Source: Bacteroidaceae bacterium | GTDB taxonomy: Bacteria; Bacteroidota; Bacteroidia; Bacteroidales; Bacteroidaceae | Reading direction: 5' to 3' | DNA: 25,270 bases | Assembly (NCBI GenBank): GCA_900765575.1 | Contig: CAAFRW010000061.1 | Span: forward strand, 1 to 25,270 | Shown here: in pieces, positions 6,184 through 14,339 of the stretch | Layout: every line of letters begins with the position of its first letter | Numbering within the stretch: position 1 is the first letter of the stretch | Program-made: the position numbers and the translations under genes | The notes under the pieces: model-generated | Told to the model about the DNA's origin: nothing | The model's database searches: none | Seen by the model: only the letters and a program-made list of their open reading frames with translations

Positions 6184-6939
6184 ATGAAAATAGCATTGAT
6201 TGGTTATGGCAAGATGGGCAAGGAGATAGAGAGAATAGCCCAAAGCCGCGGACACGAAATTGTGAGCATTATTGATGTTAATAATCAGGAAGACTTCCAG
6301 TCGGAAGCATTTAAGAGCGCAGACGTCGCCATCGAATTTACTGCCCCTACCGTAGCATATCAGAACTATATAAAAACCTTTGCCGCCGGCGTGAAGCTGG
6401 TTTCCGGCAGCACGGGGTGGATGGCCGAACATGGCGCGGAGATAAAACAAATGTGTGAGAATGAGGGAAAAACCTTGTTTTGGTCTTCCAACTTCAGTTT
6501 GGGCGTTGCCATCTTTTCAGCTGTGAACAACTATCTGGCAAAGATAATGAATCAGTTTCCGGCTTACGATGTGGAAATGACGGAAACGCATCATGTACAT
6601 AAACTGGATGCCCCCAGTGGCACCGCCATTACCTTGGCAGAAGGCATTCTGGAAAACCTCGACAGGAAAACGAAATGGGTGAAAGGAACTTTCCTTGCAC
6701 CGGACGGAACGCTTTCGGGAACAAAAAGCGCAGCTCCGGACGAACTCTCTATTCACTCCATCCGCGAAGGGGAAGTGCCTGGAATTCATGCCATCCGTTA
6801 CGATTCGGAGGCTGACAGCATCACCATTACCCACGATGCGAAGAACCGGAAAGGGTTTGCATTGGGCGCCGTGTTGGCAGCCGAGTATACCGCTCAACAC
6901 ACAGGCTTTTTAGGTATGAATGATTTGTTTCACTTCTAA
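6184..6939 (+). CDS. dapB: 4-hydroxy-tetrahydrodipicolinate reductase DapB
   Basis: DapB reduces the product of DapA with NAD(P)H in the diaminopimelate/lysine pathway, feeding peptidoglycan and lysine synthesis; it is cytoplasmic. The 251-residue chain starts with the Rossmann loop IGYGKMG (6-12). It has EFTAPTVAYQNY (~51) and the catalytic stretch THHVHKLDAPSGTA (135-148) with His136/His137, Lys140 and the substrate-binding DAPSGTA. The length is normal for Bacteroidota DapB. ATG 6184 (MKIALIGYG) is chosen because the upstream ATG at 6160 falls inside the promoter. lepB follows after 12 bases, so the two are probably co-transcribed. All family residues appear intact. Confidence 0.97.
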   Translation: MKIALIGYGKMGKEIERIAQSRGHEIVSIIDVNNQEDFQSEAFKSADVAIEFTAPTVAYQNYIKTFAAGVKLVSGSTGWMAEHGAEIKQMCENEGKTLFWSSNFSLGVAIFSAVNNYLAKIMNQFPAYDVEMTETHHVHKLDAPSGTAITLAEGILENLDRKTKWVKGTFLAPDGTLSGTKSAAPDELSIHSIREGEVPGIHAIRYDSEADSITITHDAKNRKGFALGAVLAAEYTAQHTGFLGMNDLFHF

Positions 6940-6951
6940 AAACGAACCTTT

Positions 6952-8391
6952 ATGAACAGGTCTAAAAAACTATCAAAGATGCAGTGGATTCGGTGTAGCA
7001 TCGTCATGGTGCTCTATCTGCTTTTCCTTTTATGGGTGAAAAGCTGGTTGGGACTTATTGTCGTTCCCTTTATCTTCGATGCCTATATAACGAAAAAGAT
7101 TCCCTGGACTTGGTGGAAGAAGCTGACGAACCCTACAGCACGTACGGTGATGAGTTGGGTGGATGCGATTATCTTCGCTATCGTTGCCGTGTACTTTGTG
7201 AACATTTATGCGTTCCAGAATTATGCCATACCTTCTTCTTCACTGGAGAAATCCCTGCTTACGGGCGACTATCTCTTTGTAAGCAAATTGAGCTATGGTC
7301 CGCGCATCCCGCAAACTCCACTGTCTATGCCCCTTACGCAACATACGCTACCGATAGTAAACACTAAATCGTACATTGAGTGGCCGCAGTGGAAATATCG
7401 CAGGGTGAAAGGTTTGGGAGAGGTGAAACTGAACGATATCGTTGTGTTCAACTATCCGTCGGGCGACACGGTTGTGGCGAATCCGGCTTATCAAGCTGCC
7501 GACTTCTATGGGTTGTGTTACCAACTGGCCGAATCCATGTATCCCAATAAACCGCAGATGGATAGCCTGAGCCGGGCACAACAGAAGATGATATTCGATT
7601 TCTACTATAATGAGGGACGGAAATACATTGCCGAGCATCCTCAGGAGTTCGGCAAAATTATGAGCCGTCCGGTAGACCGTAGAGAGAACTATGTAAAACG
7701 TTGTGTGGGCTTGCCCGGACAGACGTTGCAAATAAAAGACCGTGTTATTTATCTCGATGGGGTGGCCAATAAAGAACCCGACAACGTGCAGTATAGTTAC
7801 ACGGTGAAGACTCACCGTCCCATACCCGACGAATTGCGTCGTGAACTGGATATAACCAATGAGGATGCCGCTTCGCACAATCCGGAAGAAACGCTTTACT
7901 CCATGCCTCTTACCAAGCGTGCCCACGATGCGCTATTGGCACGCAAAGACATTGTAGAGAGTATTACCGTCAATCCATCCTATCCCGACGGGTTGTATCC
8001 GCTAAACCTCTATACAGGCTGGACGCGCGACAATTACGGTCCGATATGGATTCCCAAGAAAGGAGAAAGCATTCGCTTGACGGAGGATAACTTACCTATT
8101 TACGAGCGTCCGATTGGGGTGTACGAAGGGAATAAACTCGAAGTGAAAGACGGCAAAATCTATATTAACGGAGAGCAAACCGATACTTATACCTTTAAAA
8201 TGGACTATTATTGGATGATGGGCGACAACCGCCATAACTCGGCCGACTCCCGTTATTGGGGCTTTGTGCCGGAAGACCATGTGGTAGGAAAACCTATCGT
8301 TGTATGGCTCTCTTTGGATAAAGACAGAGGTTGGTTCGATGGCAAGATTCGTTGGAACCGTTTCTTCAAGTGGGTAGATAATATTAAATAG
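6952..8391 (+). CDS. lepB: Signal peptidase I (Bacteroidota long form)
   Basis: Signal peptidase I removes Sec and Tat signal peptides at the outer face of the inner membrane with a Ser/Lys dyad. This protein has 479 residues against 324 in E. coli. Two hydrophobic segments (~14-45 and ~68-88) precede the catalytic domain. Ser97 in IPSSSLEKSL is the nucleophile; the residue after it is Leu rather than the usual Met. Lys249 in YVKRCVGLPG is the general base, and WMMGDNRHNSADSRYWGFVP (421-440) is the conserved box E. A large insertion separates Ser97 from Lys249 (~152 residues against ~55 in E. coli), and another lies before box E. Both catalytic residues are present, so this should be the active enzyme. 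It follows dapB by 12 bases and is followed by a catalytically defective paralogue. Confidence 0.96.
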   Translation: MNRSKKLSKMQWIRCSIVMVLYLLFLLWVKSWLGLIVVPFIFDAYITKKIPWTWWKKLTNPTARTVMSWVDAIIFAIVAVYFVNIYAFQNYAIPSSSLEKSLLTGDYLFVSKLSYGPRIPQTPLSMPLTQHTLPIVNTKSYIEWPQWKYRRVKGLGEVKLNDIVVFNYPSGDTVVANPAYQAADFYGLCYQLAESMYPNKPQMDSLSRAQQKMIFDFYYNEGRKYIAEHPQEFGKIMSRPVDRRENYVKRCVGLPGQTLQIKDRVIYLDGVANKEPDNVQYSYTVKTHRPIPDELRRELDITNEDAASHNPEETLYSMPLTKRAHDALLARKDIVESITVNPSYPDGLYPLNLYTGWTRDNYGPIWIPKKGESIRLTEDNLPIYERPIGVYEGNKLEVKDGKIYINGEQTDTYTFKMDYYWMMGDNRHNSADSRYWGFVPEDHVVGKPIVVWLSLDKDRGWFDGKIRWNRFFKWVDNIK

Positions 8392-8399
8392 GACGTAAT

Positions 8400-8430
8400 G
8401 CCGGAGAGCCTGAAGAGGGTGTTCTCCGGC
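8400..8430 (+). other. Hairpin between lepB and its paralogue
   Basis: GCCGGAGA (8400-8407) pairs perfectly with TCTCCGGC (8423-8430) around a 15-base loop. No T-run follows, so it is more likely an RNA-processing or stability element inside the operon than a full terminator. Confidence 0.6.
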
Positions 8431-8444
8431 TTGTCCGCCAAATC

Positions 8445-9371
8445 ATGCGTTCGTTACTGAAAACATTACTCATTGCCATAGCTTTGGTGCTTCTGGTCAA
8501 ACTCATGGCGTTTACTTCCTGCACGATACCTTCGTCGGGAATGGAGAATACATTGTATCAGGGCGACAGGGTGATTGTGAACAAATGGAGCTATGGTTTC
8601 AGAGTGCCTTTTATCTCTCTTTTCGGTTACCACCGTTGGGGCAATTCTTCCGTTGAAAAGGGCGATATTGTATTATTCAATAATCCGTTTCCCCGTTCTT
8701 TGGACGAAGCCATAGACCTTCGAGAAGTCTTTATGAACCGTTGTGTCGGTGTGCCCGGTGATACCCTGATGTTGAATAGGGAGCTTATCCAGACTGAAGA
8801 CGATGTGCTGAGTCCGGATAGCAAGTGGGTGTACGCTTATCCCGGTGAAAAGGAGGATATAGTGGTGAAGGCGATGGCTAAAAGCGGTATTTCCGGCAAT
8901 GAGCTGGTTGGCTACGACGAAGGAAACTATCTGCGCAGTTTCAGTCATTATGAGATTTACCTGTTAAAGCAGGAGCTTGGAAACGAAGTGGCGTTTCACA
9001 GTCTGCAAACCGATACGGCCGAGGGCGTGCATCCGTTTGTGATTCCCGCCAAAGGACTCTCGGTGAGGGTCTATCCGTGGAATGTGAAACTGTTGCGCAA
9101 TACCATTGTGCAGCACGAAGGACGTAGGGCGGAAGTGAAAGGCGACACACTATGGGTAGAGGGACGTGTGGCAGCCAGTTATACCTTTACAAAAGACTAT
9201 TATTGGATGGCCTCCAACAACTCCATGAGCCTGTGCGATTCCCGTTTGTTCGGTTTTGTTCCGAAAGACCATGTCATAGGGAAAGCCGTGCTGGTCTGGT
9301 TCTCGAAAGACCCGGAGAAAGGTCTGCTGGAAGGTTATCGTTCCGAACGTTTCTTCCATAAAGTGCGATGA
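8445..9371 (+). CDS. Signal peptidase I-like protein lacking the catalytic Ser and Lys (pseudoenzyme)
   Basis: A 308-residue S26-family paralogue of the preceding gene with one N-terminal membrane segment (~3-23). The conserved blocks are easily aligned. Box B reads TIPSSGMENTL, placing Gly32 (GGA, 8538-8540) where the nucleophilic Ser precedes Met. Box D reads FMNRCVGVPGD, placing Asn98 (AAC, 8736-8738) where the general-base Lys belongs. Box E reads WMASNNSMSLCDSRLFGF, with GDN changed to SNN and only DSR kept. Ser30/Ser31 are present but displaced by one or two residues. The frame is intact and the structural residues are conserved, so it looks like a maintained, proteolytically inactive protein and not a decaying copy. 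It may act with LepB as a substrate-binding or regulatory partner; that is inference. FTSC at 23-26 is lipobox-like but follows an interrupted hydrophobic stretch. Confidence 0.9.
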   Translation: MRSLLKTLLIAIALVLLVKLMAFTSCTIPSSGMENTLYQGDRVIVNKWSYGFRVPFISLFGYHRWGNSSVEKGDIVLFNNPFPRSLDEAIDLREVFMNRCVGVPGDTLMLNRELIQTEDDVLSPDSKWVYAYPGEKEDIVVKAMAKSGISGNELVGYDEGNYLRSFSHYEIYLLKQELGNEVAFHSLQTDTAEGVHPFVIPAKGLSVRVYPWNVKLLRNTIVQHEGRRAEVKGDTLWVEGRVAASYTFTKDYYWMASNNSMSLCDSRLFGFVPKDHVIGKAVLVWFSKDPEKGLLEGYRSERFFHKVR

Positions 9372-9635
9372 AATCGGTCTTTTTAGTTTAAACGAAGAAA
9401 AATAGAACGATTCTTCCTACTCCCGCCGGGCAAAAGTTTTAAGTGTTTGTGAGAATAAAAGGGTCGTTGTTTTCAACAGTGTTATCGTGTTTAGCTTTTA
9501 AATGAATGTTTTTGAACCATCAAATAGTTTATATAAATAAAGGATGCAACACGATACGAGGGATGACTTGCGGTTCATTTGGCAGAAAGTTGTCTCCTTT
9601 GTGATGAAGAATTGAATAAATAAAACAGATAAAAG
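9372..9635 (+). other. Intergenic gap before the WbqC gene; no firm signal
   Basis: This stretch holds a weak hairpin (GAAGAA/TTCTTC near 9391-9413) and a 23-codon open frame at 9544-9615 that I do not trust. No TAnnTTTG promoter is evident. The WbqC gene may be read from the upstream operon. Confidence 0.5.
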
Positions 9636-10268
9636 ATGGATATATATTTGAGTTCTGCCTACTTGGCTCCCGTTCAATATTATGCCAAGCTATATGCTTT
9701 TGAGAGGGCTTTTGTAGAGCAGTTCGACCATTATATGAAACAGACTTACCGGAATCGCTGCACCATTGCTGCGGCAGACGGGCCGCTCACTCTCTCTATT
9801 CCGACCGAGAAGCCGGAAACCCTAAAATGCCTAATGAAGGATATCCGCATCTCCGACCACGGTAATTGGCGGCACTTGCATTGGACGGCATTAGAATCGG
9901 CCTATCGCAATAGTCCTTTCTTTGAGTATTATCAAGATGATTTTCGTCCTTTTTACGAGAAGAAATATGCTTTTTTGTACGATTTCAACGAGGAATTGCG
10001 TGAGTTGGTATGTAGTTTGATTGACTTGCAGCCTTCCGTAGAACGTACTACGGACTATAAGCAAACGTTTGGTGAGGATGAATGTGATTTTCGTGAACGT
10101 ATTCATCCGAAGCGTCCCTGGCAGGAGGATAAAGATTTCCTTGTAACTCCGTATTATCAGGTGTTCGAAGAGCGTCATGGCTTTCTACCCAATCTGAGCA
10201 TTGTAGATTTGCTTTTCAATATGGGGCCGGAGAGCTTGCTTGTGCTTCGGGATAGTGTAGCAAAGTAA
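9636..10268 (+). CDS. WbqC family protein
   Basis: A 210-residue protein of the WbqC-like family, named after a gene of O-antigen clusters and without a proven reaction. The beginning (LSSAYLAPVQYYAKL) carries the family's N-terminal PxQYY-type pattern. RNRCTIAAADGPLTLSIPTE and the later WRHLHWTALESAYRNSPFFE and YYQDDFRPFYEK segments are also typical. RIHPKRPW near residue 150 and YYQVFEERHGFLPNLSIVDL (~170-189) complete it. There is no signal peptide, so it is cytoplasmic. It follows the signal peptidase pair in the same orientation after 264 bases. The link to the SPase genes by position may be functional (envelope biogenesis) but is unproven. Confidence 0.88.
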   Translation: MDIYLSSAYLAPVQYYAKLYAFERAFVEQFDHYMKQTYRNRCTIAAADGPLTLSIPTEKPETLKCLMKDIRISDHGNWRHLHWTALESAYRNSPFFEYYQDDFRPFYEKKYAFLYDFNEELRELVCSLIDLQPSVERTTDYKQTFGEDECDFRERIHPKRPWQEDKDFLVTPYYQVFEERHGFLPNLSIVDLLFNMGPESLLVLRDSVAK

Positions 10269-10334
10269 ACACTATTTTACGTCCCGCAATGAAAAAAGAG
10301 CGTGCAGGTGTCCTGTATTCTCCGGGAAAAGATG

Positions 10335-10342
10335 TATTTTCG
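10335..10342 (+). promoter_or_regulatory. Candidate promoter -7 element for the SDR gene
   Basis: TATTTTCG differs from TAnnTTTG at one position and lies 40 bases upstream of ATG 10383. Confidence 0.3.
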
Positions 10343-10382
10343 CATGCAAACAAGAATGAATAACAATTTAAACAGATAGAAT

Positions 10383-11195
10383 ATGAACGATTTATTCAGT
10401 GTAAAGAATAAGGTAGTAGTGATTACCGGTGGAACCGGAGTGTTAGGTAAAGCTATTGCGGCCTATCTGGCCAAAGAAGGAGCCAAAGTGGTGGTTCTGG
10501 GACGGCGTGCGGAAGCAGGTAATGCCATTGTTGATGAGATTAAAAAAGAGGGTGGTGAAGCGATGTTCCTTACAACAAATGTATTGGACCAAGCTGTTGT
10601 AGAACAAAACTTGAAAGATATTTTAGCCGCTTACGGACGTGTGGACGCGCTGTTGAATGCGGCAGGCGGCAATATGCCGGGCGCTACGATTGCTCCTACG
10701 GGAACAATTTTCGATTTGAAGCCGGAAGAGTTCCAGACCGTACTGAACTTGAACCTTACCGGAACGGTGATTCCTACTCAGGTGTTCCTTAAAGCGATGG
10801 TAGAGCAGAAAGAGGGCTGTATTGTTAACTTCTCTTCTATGGCTGCTTTCCGTCCTATGACACGTGTGGTGGGCTATGCTGCGGCTAAAGCCGGTATTTC
10901 TAACTTTACCGCTTATATGGCTACCGAGATAGCCACTAAGTTTGGCGAAGGTATTCGTGTAAACGCTATTGCACCGGGTTTCTTCCTGACAGAACAAAAT
11001 CGTACTTTATTGACGAATCCGGACGGCAGTTATACACAACGCGGCAACGATGTTATCCGTCAAACTCCGTTCAAACGCTTCGGACGTCCCGAGGAGCTTT
11101 GCGGAACCATTCAATACTTGATTAGCGATGCTTCGAAGTTTGTAACGGGTACGGTAGCCGTAGTCGATGGTGGCTTCAACGTATTTGCTATGTAA
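10383..11195 (+). CDS. SDR-family oxidoreductase, probable D-mannonate oxidoreductase type
   Basis: A 270-residue classical short-chain dehydrogenase/reductase. It has the cofactor loop TGGTGVLG (15-22), NAAGG (92-96), and the catalytic Ser152, Tyr165 and Lys169 (NFSSM; GYAAAKAG), followed by the PG turn in NAIAPGFF. NAD(P)H-linked reduction of a keto sugar acid is likely. The overall pattern, including FFLTEQNRTLLTNPDGSYTQ (~200-219) and QTPFKRFGRPEEL, resembles SDR-type D-mannonate (fructuronate) oxidoreductases that feed glucuronate degradation. No uxuA or hexuronate isomerase gene is adjacent, so the substrate is uncertain. The protein is cytoplasmic. The gene appears to be monocistronic and ends at a strong terminator at 11223-11275. 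Confidence 0.9.
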   Translation: MNDLFSVKNKVVVITGGTGVLGKAIAAYLAKEGAKVVVLGRRAEAGNAIVDEIKKEGGEAMFLTTNVLDQAVVEQNLKDILAAYGRVDALLNAAGGNMPGATIAPTGTIFDLKPEEFQTVLNLNLTGTVIPTQVFLKAMVEQKEGCIVNFSSMAAFRPMTRVVGYAAAKAGISNFTAYMATEIATKFGEGIRVNAIAPGFFLTEQNRTLLTNPDGSYTQRGNDVIRQTPFKRFGRPEELCGTIQYLISDASKFVTGTVAVVDGGFNVFAM

Positions 11196-11222
11196 TCGCA
11201 CAAACTATAAGCAATAGATAAG

Positions 11223-11275
11223 AATCCTTTGTCGCAGTTACCCTCTTAGAGTATACGGACAAAGGATTTTCTTAT
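11223..11275 (+). terminator. Intrinsic terminator of the SDR gene
   Basis: AATCCTTTGTC (11223-11233) pairs perfectly with GACAAAGGATT (11258-11268), followed by TTCTTATTT. It lies 27 bases after the SDR stop and 70 bases before the viaA stop on the other strand. Confidence 0.85.
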
Positions 11276-11344
11276 TTGGTATGGCTTCTTTATTCAAACA
11301 GGTTGAGGTAAGGTGGCGACCCTTAAGTGCTTTGTGCAGAATAC

Positions 11345-12790
11345 TTAGTACCGTCGTGGCAGGGTATAACCAATCTTATAAATCTTATCGAAGAGGGAGG
11401 CCCATTTGTTCTCTGATGTTCCCAGTTGCAGACCGTAGAAGCGGGTATTGGCCTCCCTGTGTTTGTCGATGCGGAGAGTGAGCTCCGGTGCGGGAAGAGG
11501 TATCTTGAAATCGCTAATCCATAAAACATCAGCGTTTGTATATTCCTTTTTCGATTGCAGTAACTGGAACATGGCTTTCATCATTCGTGTGGCATCCGTA
11601 TCTCCACAGGCCGTTTTAGAGAAGAATTCGAGTAGTCGTGCCCGTTCTTTGCGGATGTCAATCGGGTTGATGGATACCGAAAAGGCGATAAGGAAGCAAT
11701 CCCGCTTCTGGCGGTTGGCTATTTCCAGTAACTTCACCAATAGGGAATGGGCTATCTTTTCGGGTATTCCAACCATGCTTCCCGAGGTGTCCAGGCAAAC
11801 AATCATCGGGCCTTTCAGGGCGGCAGGCTTGACTTCCAACCGGCGTGCGGGCTGCATGATTTCCGATTTATAGCGGAAGTTCTGAAGCTTGCGGGTAAGG
11901 TATTTGTAGACAAATAAATCTTCCAGTTCTTTGTCGGCACACTGCGCCATTTCTGCCGGAAGCAGGGAATTCAAGTCATTCCCTACTGTGATGCCGAGAA
12001 TGTCGCATCTTGAGGAATGTTCCAGTTTGTAGAGAGCCCCTTCGGACACGTGTATTTGTTCCTGTCCCTCATCATCGGCAATGCGTCCCATCCGGTTTGC
12101 CACTTTCACTATATCGGGATACTCTTTCTGGATACGGACAATCTTGCGGATACGTTCGAAGTCGATTGTATTCCATATACCATTCATCAACCCCCAAGCC
12201 TGGAAAAACTCTTCTTTCTCTATCTGATTCTTTTCTAGATAGGCCGGGATGTTATGGAAATTAGCCTGCATCCGTTGTTCCACATTCGTTTGCCGTTGCG
12301 CTATCTCTTTGTCTTTCTCTTCCTGCATCTTTTGCTTGAAAGCTTCCTCCCAATCGTGCACCATTTTCTCCCAGACCTCTTCGTCGGCATACTTCTTGCC
12401 GTTTTCAAACTCTTGTTGGTAGAAACGGTGGTCGAAACCCTGTTCGCGATACTTTTCGGCAATCTGCTGAAGCAACGCTTGCCAGCCGTCCTTCCGCTTC
12501 TTCATCGACCATTCCAGTGTGAGCCTCATCCCTTCCAACTCCGACTGGCTCTTTTGCCAGTTATACTTCTCTTTTTCCAGATTCAGTTCAATGAATTGCG
12601 CCATGGTGTCGTAGAAAATGCGGGCGCAAAGGTCGCTGCTCAATACCTGTATCCTGACGGAAGGGTCGTTCATAACGGACAAGAGGTAAGCGTACAGCGG
12701 TTCGCTGTCCGTTTCGTCGCACTCGCCGGTGGAGAGAAAGCGGTCCAGCGCTTGCAGATAGAAGGAGGCATCGTATCTATTCTTCTCCAT
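11345..12790 (-). CDS. viaA: ViaA-like VWA-domain protein, partner of RavA
   Basis: A 481-residue protein, close to E. coli ViaA (483). ViaA works with the MoxR AAA+ ATPase RavA, in E. coli linked to respiratory-complex and Fe-S functions and to aminoglycoside sensitivity. The N-terminal two thirds are helical and charged with coiled-coil-like stretches (~70-240). The C-terminal von Willebrand A domain (~328-481) has the MIDAS metal site: DTSGS (334-338), a Thr/Asp stretch GDTDATR (396-402) and ISDF (425-428). The start is ATG 12790 (MEKNRYDASF), overlapping the ravA stop by 14 bases, so the pair is translationally coupled. No signal peptide is present, so it is cytoplasmic or at the membrane face. 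The assignment rests on the RavA-like neighbour and on architecture. Confidence 0.9.
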   Translation of the reverse strand: MEKNRYDASFYLQALDRFLSTGECDETDSEPLYAYLLSVMNDPSVRIQVLSSDLCARIFYDTMAQFIELNLEKEKYNWQKSQSELEGMRLTLEWSMKKRKDGWQALLQQIAEKYREQGFDHRFYQQEFENGKKYADEEVWEKMVHDWEEAFKQKMQEEKDKEIAQRQTNVEQRMQANFHNIPAYLEKNQIEKEEFFQAWGLMNGIWNTIDFERIRKIVRIQKEYPDIVKVANRMGRIADDEGQEQIHVSEGALYKLEHSSRCDILGITVGNDLNSLLPAEMAQCADKELEDLFVYKYLTRKLQNFRYKSEIMQPARRLEVKPAALKGPMIVCLDTSGSMVGIPEKIAHSLLVKLLEIANRQKRDCFLIAFSVSINPIDIRKERARLLEFFSKTACGDTDATRMMKAMFQLLQSKKEYTNADVLWISDFKIPLPAPELTLRIDKHREANTRFYGLQLGTSENKWASLFDKIYKIGYTLPRRY

Positions 12791-14339
12791 ATAGCAGTCT
12801 GCGTACGTCAATACGTGCCCAGGCAATCTCCTTGCGGAGCGTTACCACGTACTCTTCGACACTCTTTTTATCCTGCCCGGAAACGAAAATGTTTTCCGAT
12901 AAGTCCTGTATACTCTTTTCTATATGGCGGTTAATGGTTTCCAACTCCGCTTCGTAATCCCTGTTGGTTAGCGAAAGGTTGCCCAGCCACAGTTGTTGCT
13001 GTTCGCCTCTTTTCAGCCTTCTCATGGGGAAACGTACCCCGTTGATGTAGATATGCCTGTCGTCGCGGTAGAGGGTGATGCGTTCGGCTCCTTGTTCCCG
13101 CATCTGTGTAGTGTCGGAAAAAGTGCGGATAATAGTCCGTTTCGGGTTCAAGGGGTCGGTATACATCACACCGATTGTGGCCGCATTATCCGGATTATAC
13201 TCTTTCATGTTCTTGTAGTCCACGATAAAGATGTATGTGTTTCCCGTACCGTGATTCTCTATCTGATAGTAGAAATAATCGGTTACCAGCAGGTCGTCGT
13301 CCCGGTGGTCTCCTTTTTTCTTCGCCTTTTCCAGCGCTTCGCGTACCCGGCTCACTTTCAAATCGGACCTTAGAGAACGGGTGATGGAGGTAAGCTCTTT
13401 GATGCAGGAGGCAAACAAGGCACGAATGACAATTTGCCGTACATCGGCGCACTCGTCCGGTTCGTTCCACAGACAATGGTAGATGGGCAACATGTCGGTA
13501 TGGTCCACTTCTTTGCGGCCATGTACGAAAGCGGAGGTTTTCAGCAAGCGGACAATGTTCTTCCAGCGTCTGTCGCTGACGTATACTTTACGGTATATGT
13601 CGGCGTCCTGAATGGCTACTTTGCCTAAATTGTTGCGTATCTCGGTAATGCATGAAAGTACATCGGCCGGAACACTGATGCGCTTTATTTCCTCTTGCCA
13701 TGCAGCGTATTCTTCGTTAGTAATTTGCCAGGAAGAGGCTTCTTCCGCATCTCCGTCGCCTTCGTCCAACAGCATTTTGTAGAAAGACGTTTCATCCTTA
13801 ACGCAGGTACTGATAATGCGGATAAGGAAGCGGTCCCAAAGCGCCTCCAGGCCTTCGCCCTGTGTGGGGAGCTCGTTGCTGGCGGCAATCAACAGCTTTA
13901 AAGGAAGCTCTAGTTCTTGGTCTCCGTTACGGAATATCTTTTCGTTGATAACAGTCAGTAGCGAGTTCTGTATAGCCGGTCCGGCTTTCCATATCTCGTC
14001 CAGAAATACGACGTCGGCGGTGGGCAAATATCCTTCGATAACTCGTTCGTATTTATCCGAATCCTTCAAACGGCTAATGCTTACGGGGCCGAATAGTTCG
14101 TCGGGCGTAGAGAAACGCGACATCAGGTATTCAAATGCCCGGGCATCAACAAACGCTCTCTTTAGTCGCCGTGCCACCATCGATTTGGCTACTCCCGGAG
14201 GCCCCAGCAACAGAATGCTTTCTCCGGATAAAGCAGCCAGCAGGGAGAGGCTGATTTCCGTTTCTTTCTCATAAACTCCCCGGTTCATGTCGGCCAGTAG
14301 TAACTGTATGCGTTTGGTTATTTCCATCTCTTTCTTCAT
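12777..14339 (-). CDS. ravA: RavA-like MoxR-family AAA+ ATPase
   Basis: A 520-residue MoxR AAA+ protein; E. coli RavA has 498. The N-terminal ATPase module has Walker A GPPGVAKS (46-53), the RavA-typical RRLKRAFVDARAFEYLMSRF (58-77) and STPDELFGPVSI, and Walker B VVFLDEIWKAGP (110-121). It also has sensor-1 Asn155 in AASNELP and an Arg-finger-like WDRFLIR. Residues after ~330 include a long beta-rich stretch (FYYQIENHGTGNTYIFIVDY and following) that does not look like the LdcI-binding LARA domain of E. coli RavA, so the partner may differ. No lysine decarboxylase gene is nearby. RavA-type ATPases remodel or insert cofactors into client complexes. The start is ATG 14339 (MKKEMEITK); ATG 14327 is possible. 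viaA follows with a 14-base overlap. A weak -7 element (TTCCTTTG, 14389-14396) lies upstream. Confidence 0.93.
   Translation of the reverse strand: MKKEMEITKRIQLLLADMNRGVYEKETEISLSLLAALSGESILLLGPPGVAKSMVARRLKRAFVDARAFEYLMSRFSTPDELFGPVSISRLKDSDKYERVIEGYLPTADVVFLDEIWKAGPAIQNSLLTVINEKIFRNGDQELELPLKLLIAASNELPTQGEGLEALWDRFLIRIISTCVKDETSFYKMLLDEGDGDAEEASSWQITNEEYAAWQEEIKRISVPADVLSCITEIRNNLGKVAIQDADIYRKVYVSDRRWKNIVRLLKTSAFVHGRKEVDHTDMLPIYHCLWNEPDECADVRQIVIRALFASCIKELTSITRSLRSDLKVSRVREALEKAKKKGDHRDDDLLVTDYFYYQIENHGTGNTYIFIVDYKNMKEYNPDNAATIGVMYTDPLNPKRTIIRTFSDTTQMREQGAERITLYRDDRHIYINGVRFPMRRLKRGEQQQLWLGNLSLTNRDYEAELETINRHIEKSIQDLSENIFVSGQDKKSVEEYVVTLRKEIAWARIDVRRLLYGEE

Noticed and set aside
8507..8525. 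Lipobox-like FTSC in the pseudo-signal peptidase, suggesting a lipoprotein
   Set aside because: The position matches the membrane anchor-to-box B junction of signal peptidases, the -3 residue is Phe, and a Lys interrupts the hydrophobic stretch.
9544..9615. 23-codon frame upstream of the WbqC gene
   Set aside because: Too short, the purine run touches the ATG, and no promoter or family supports it.
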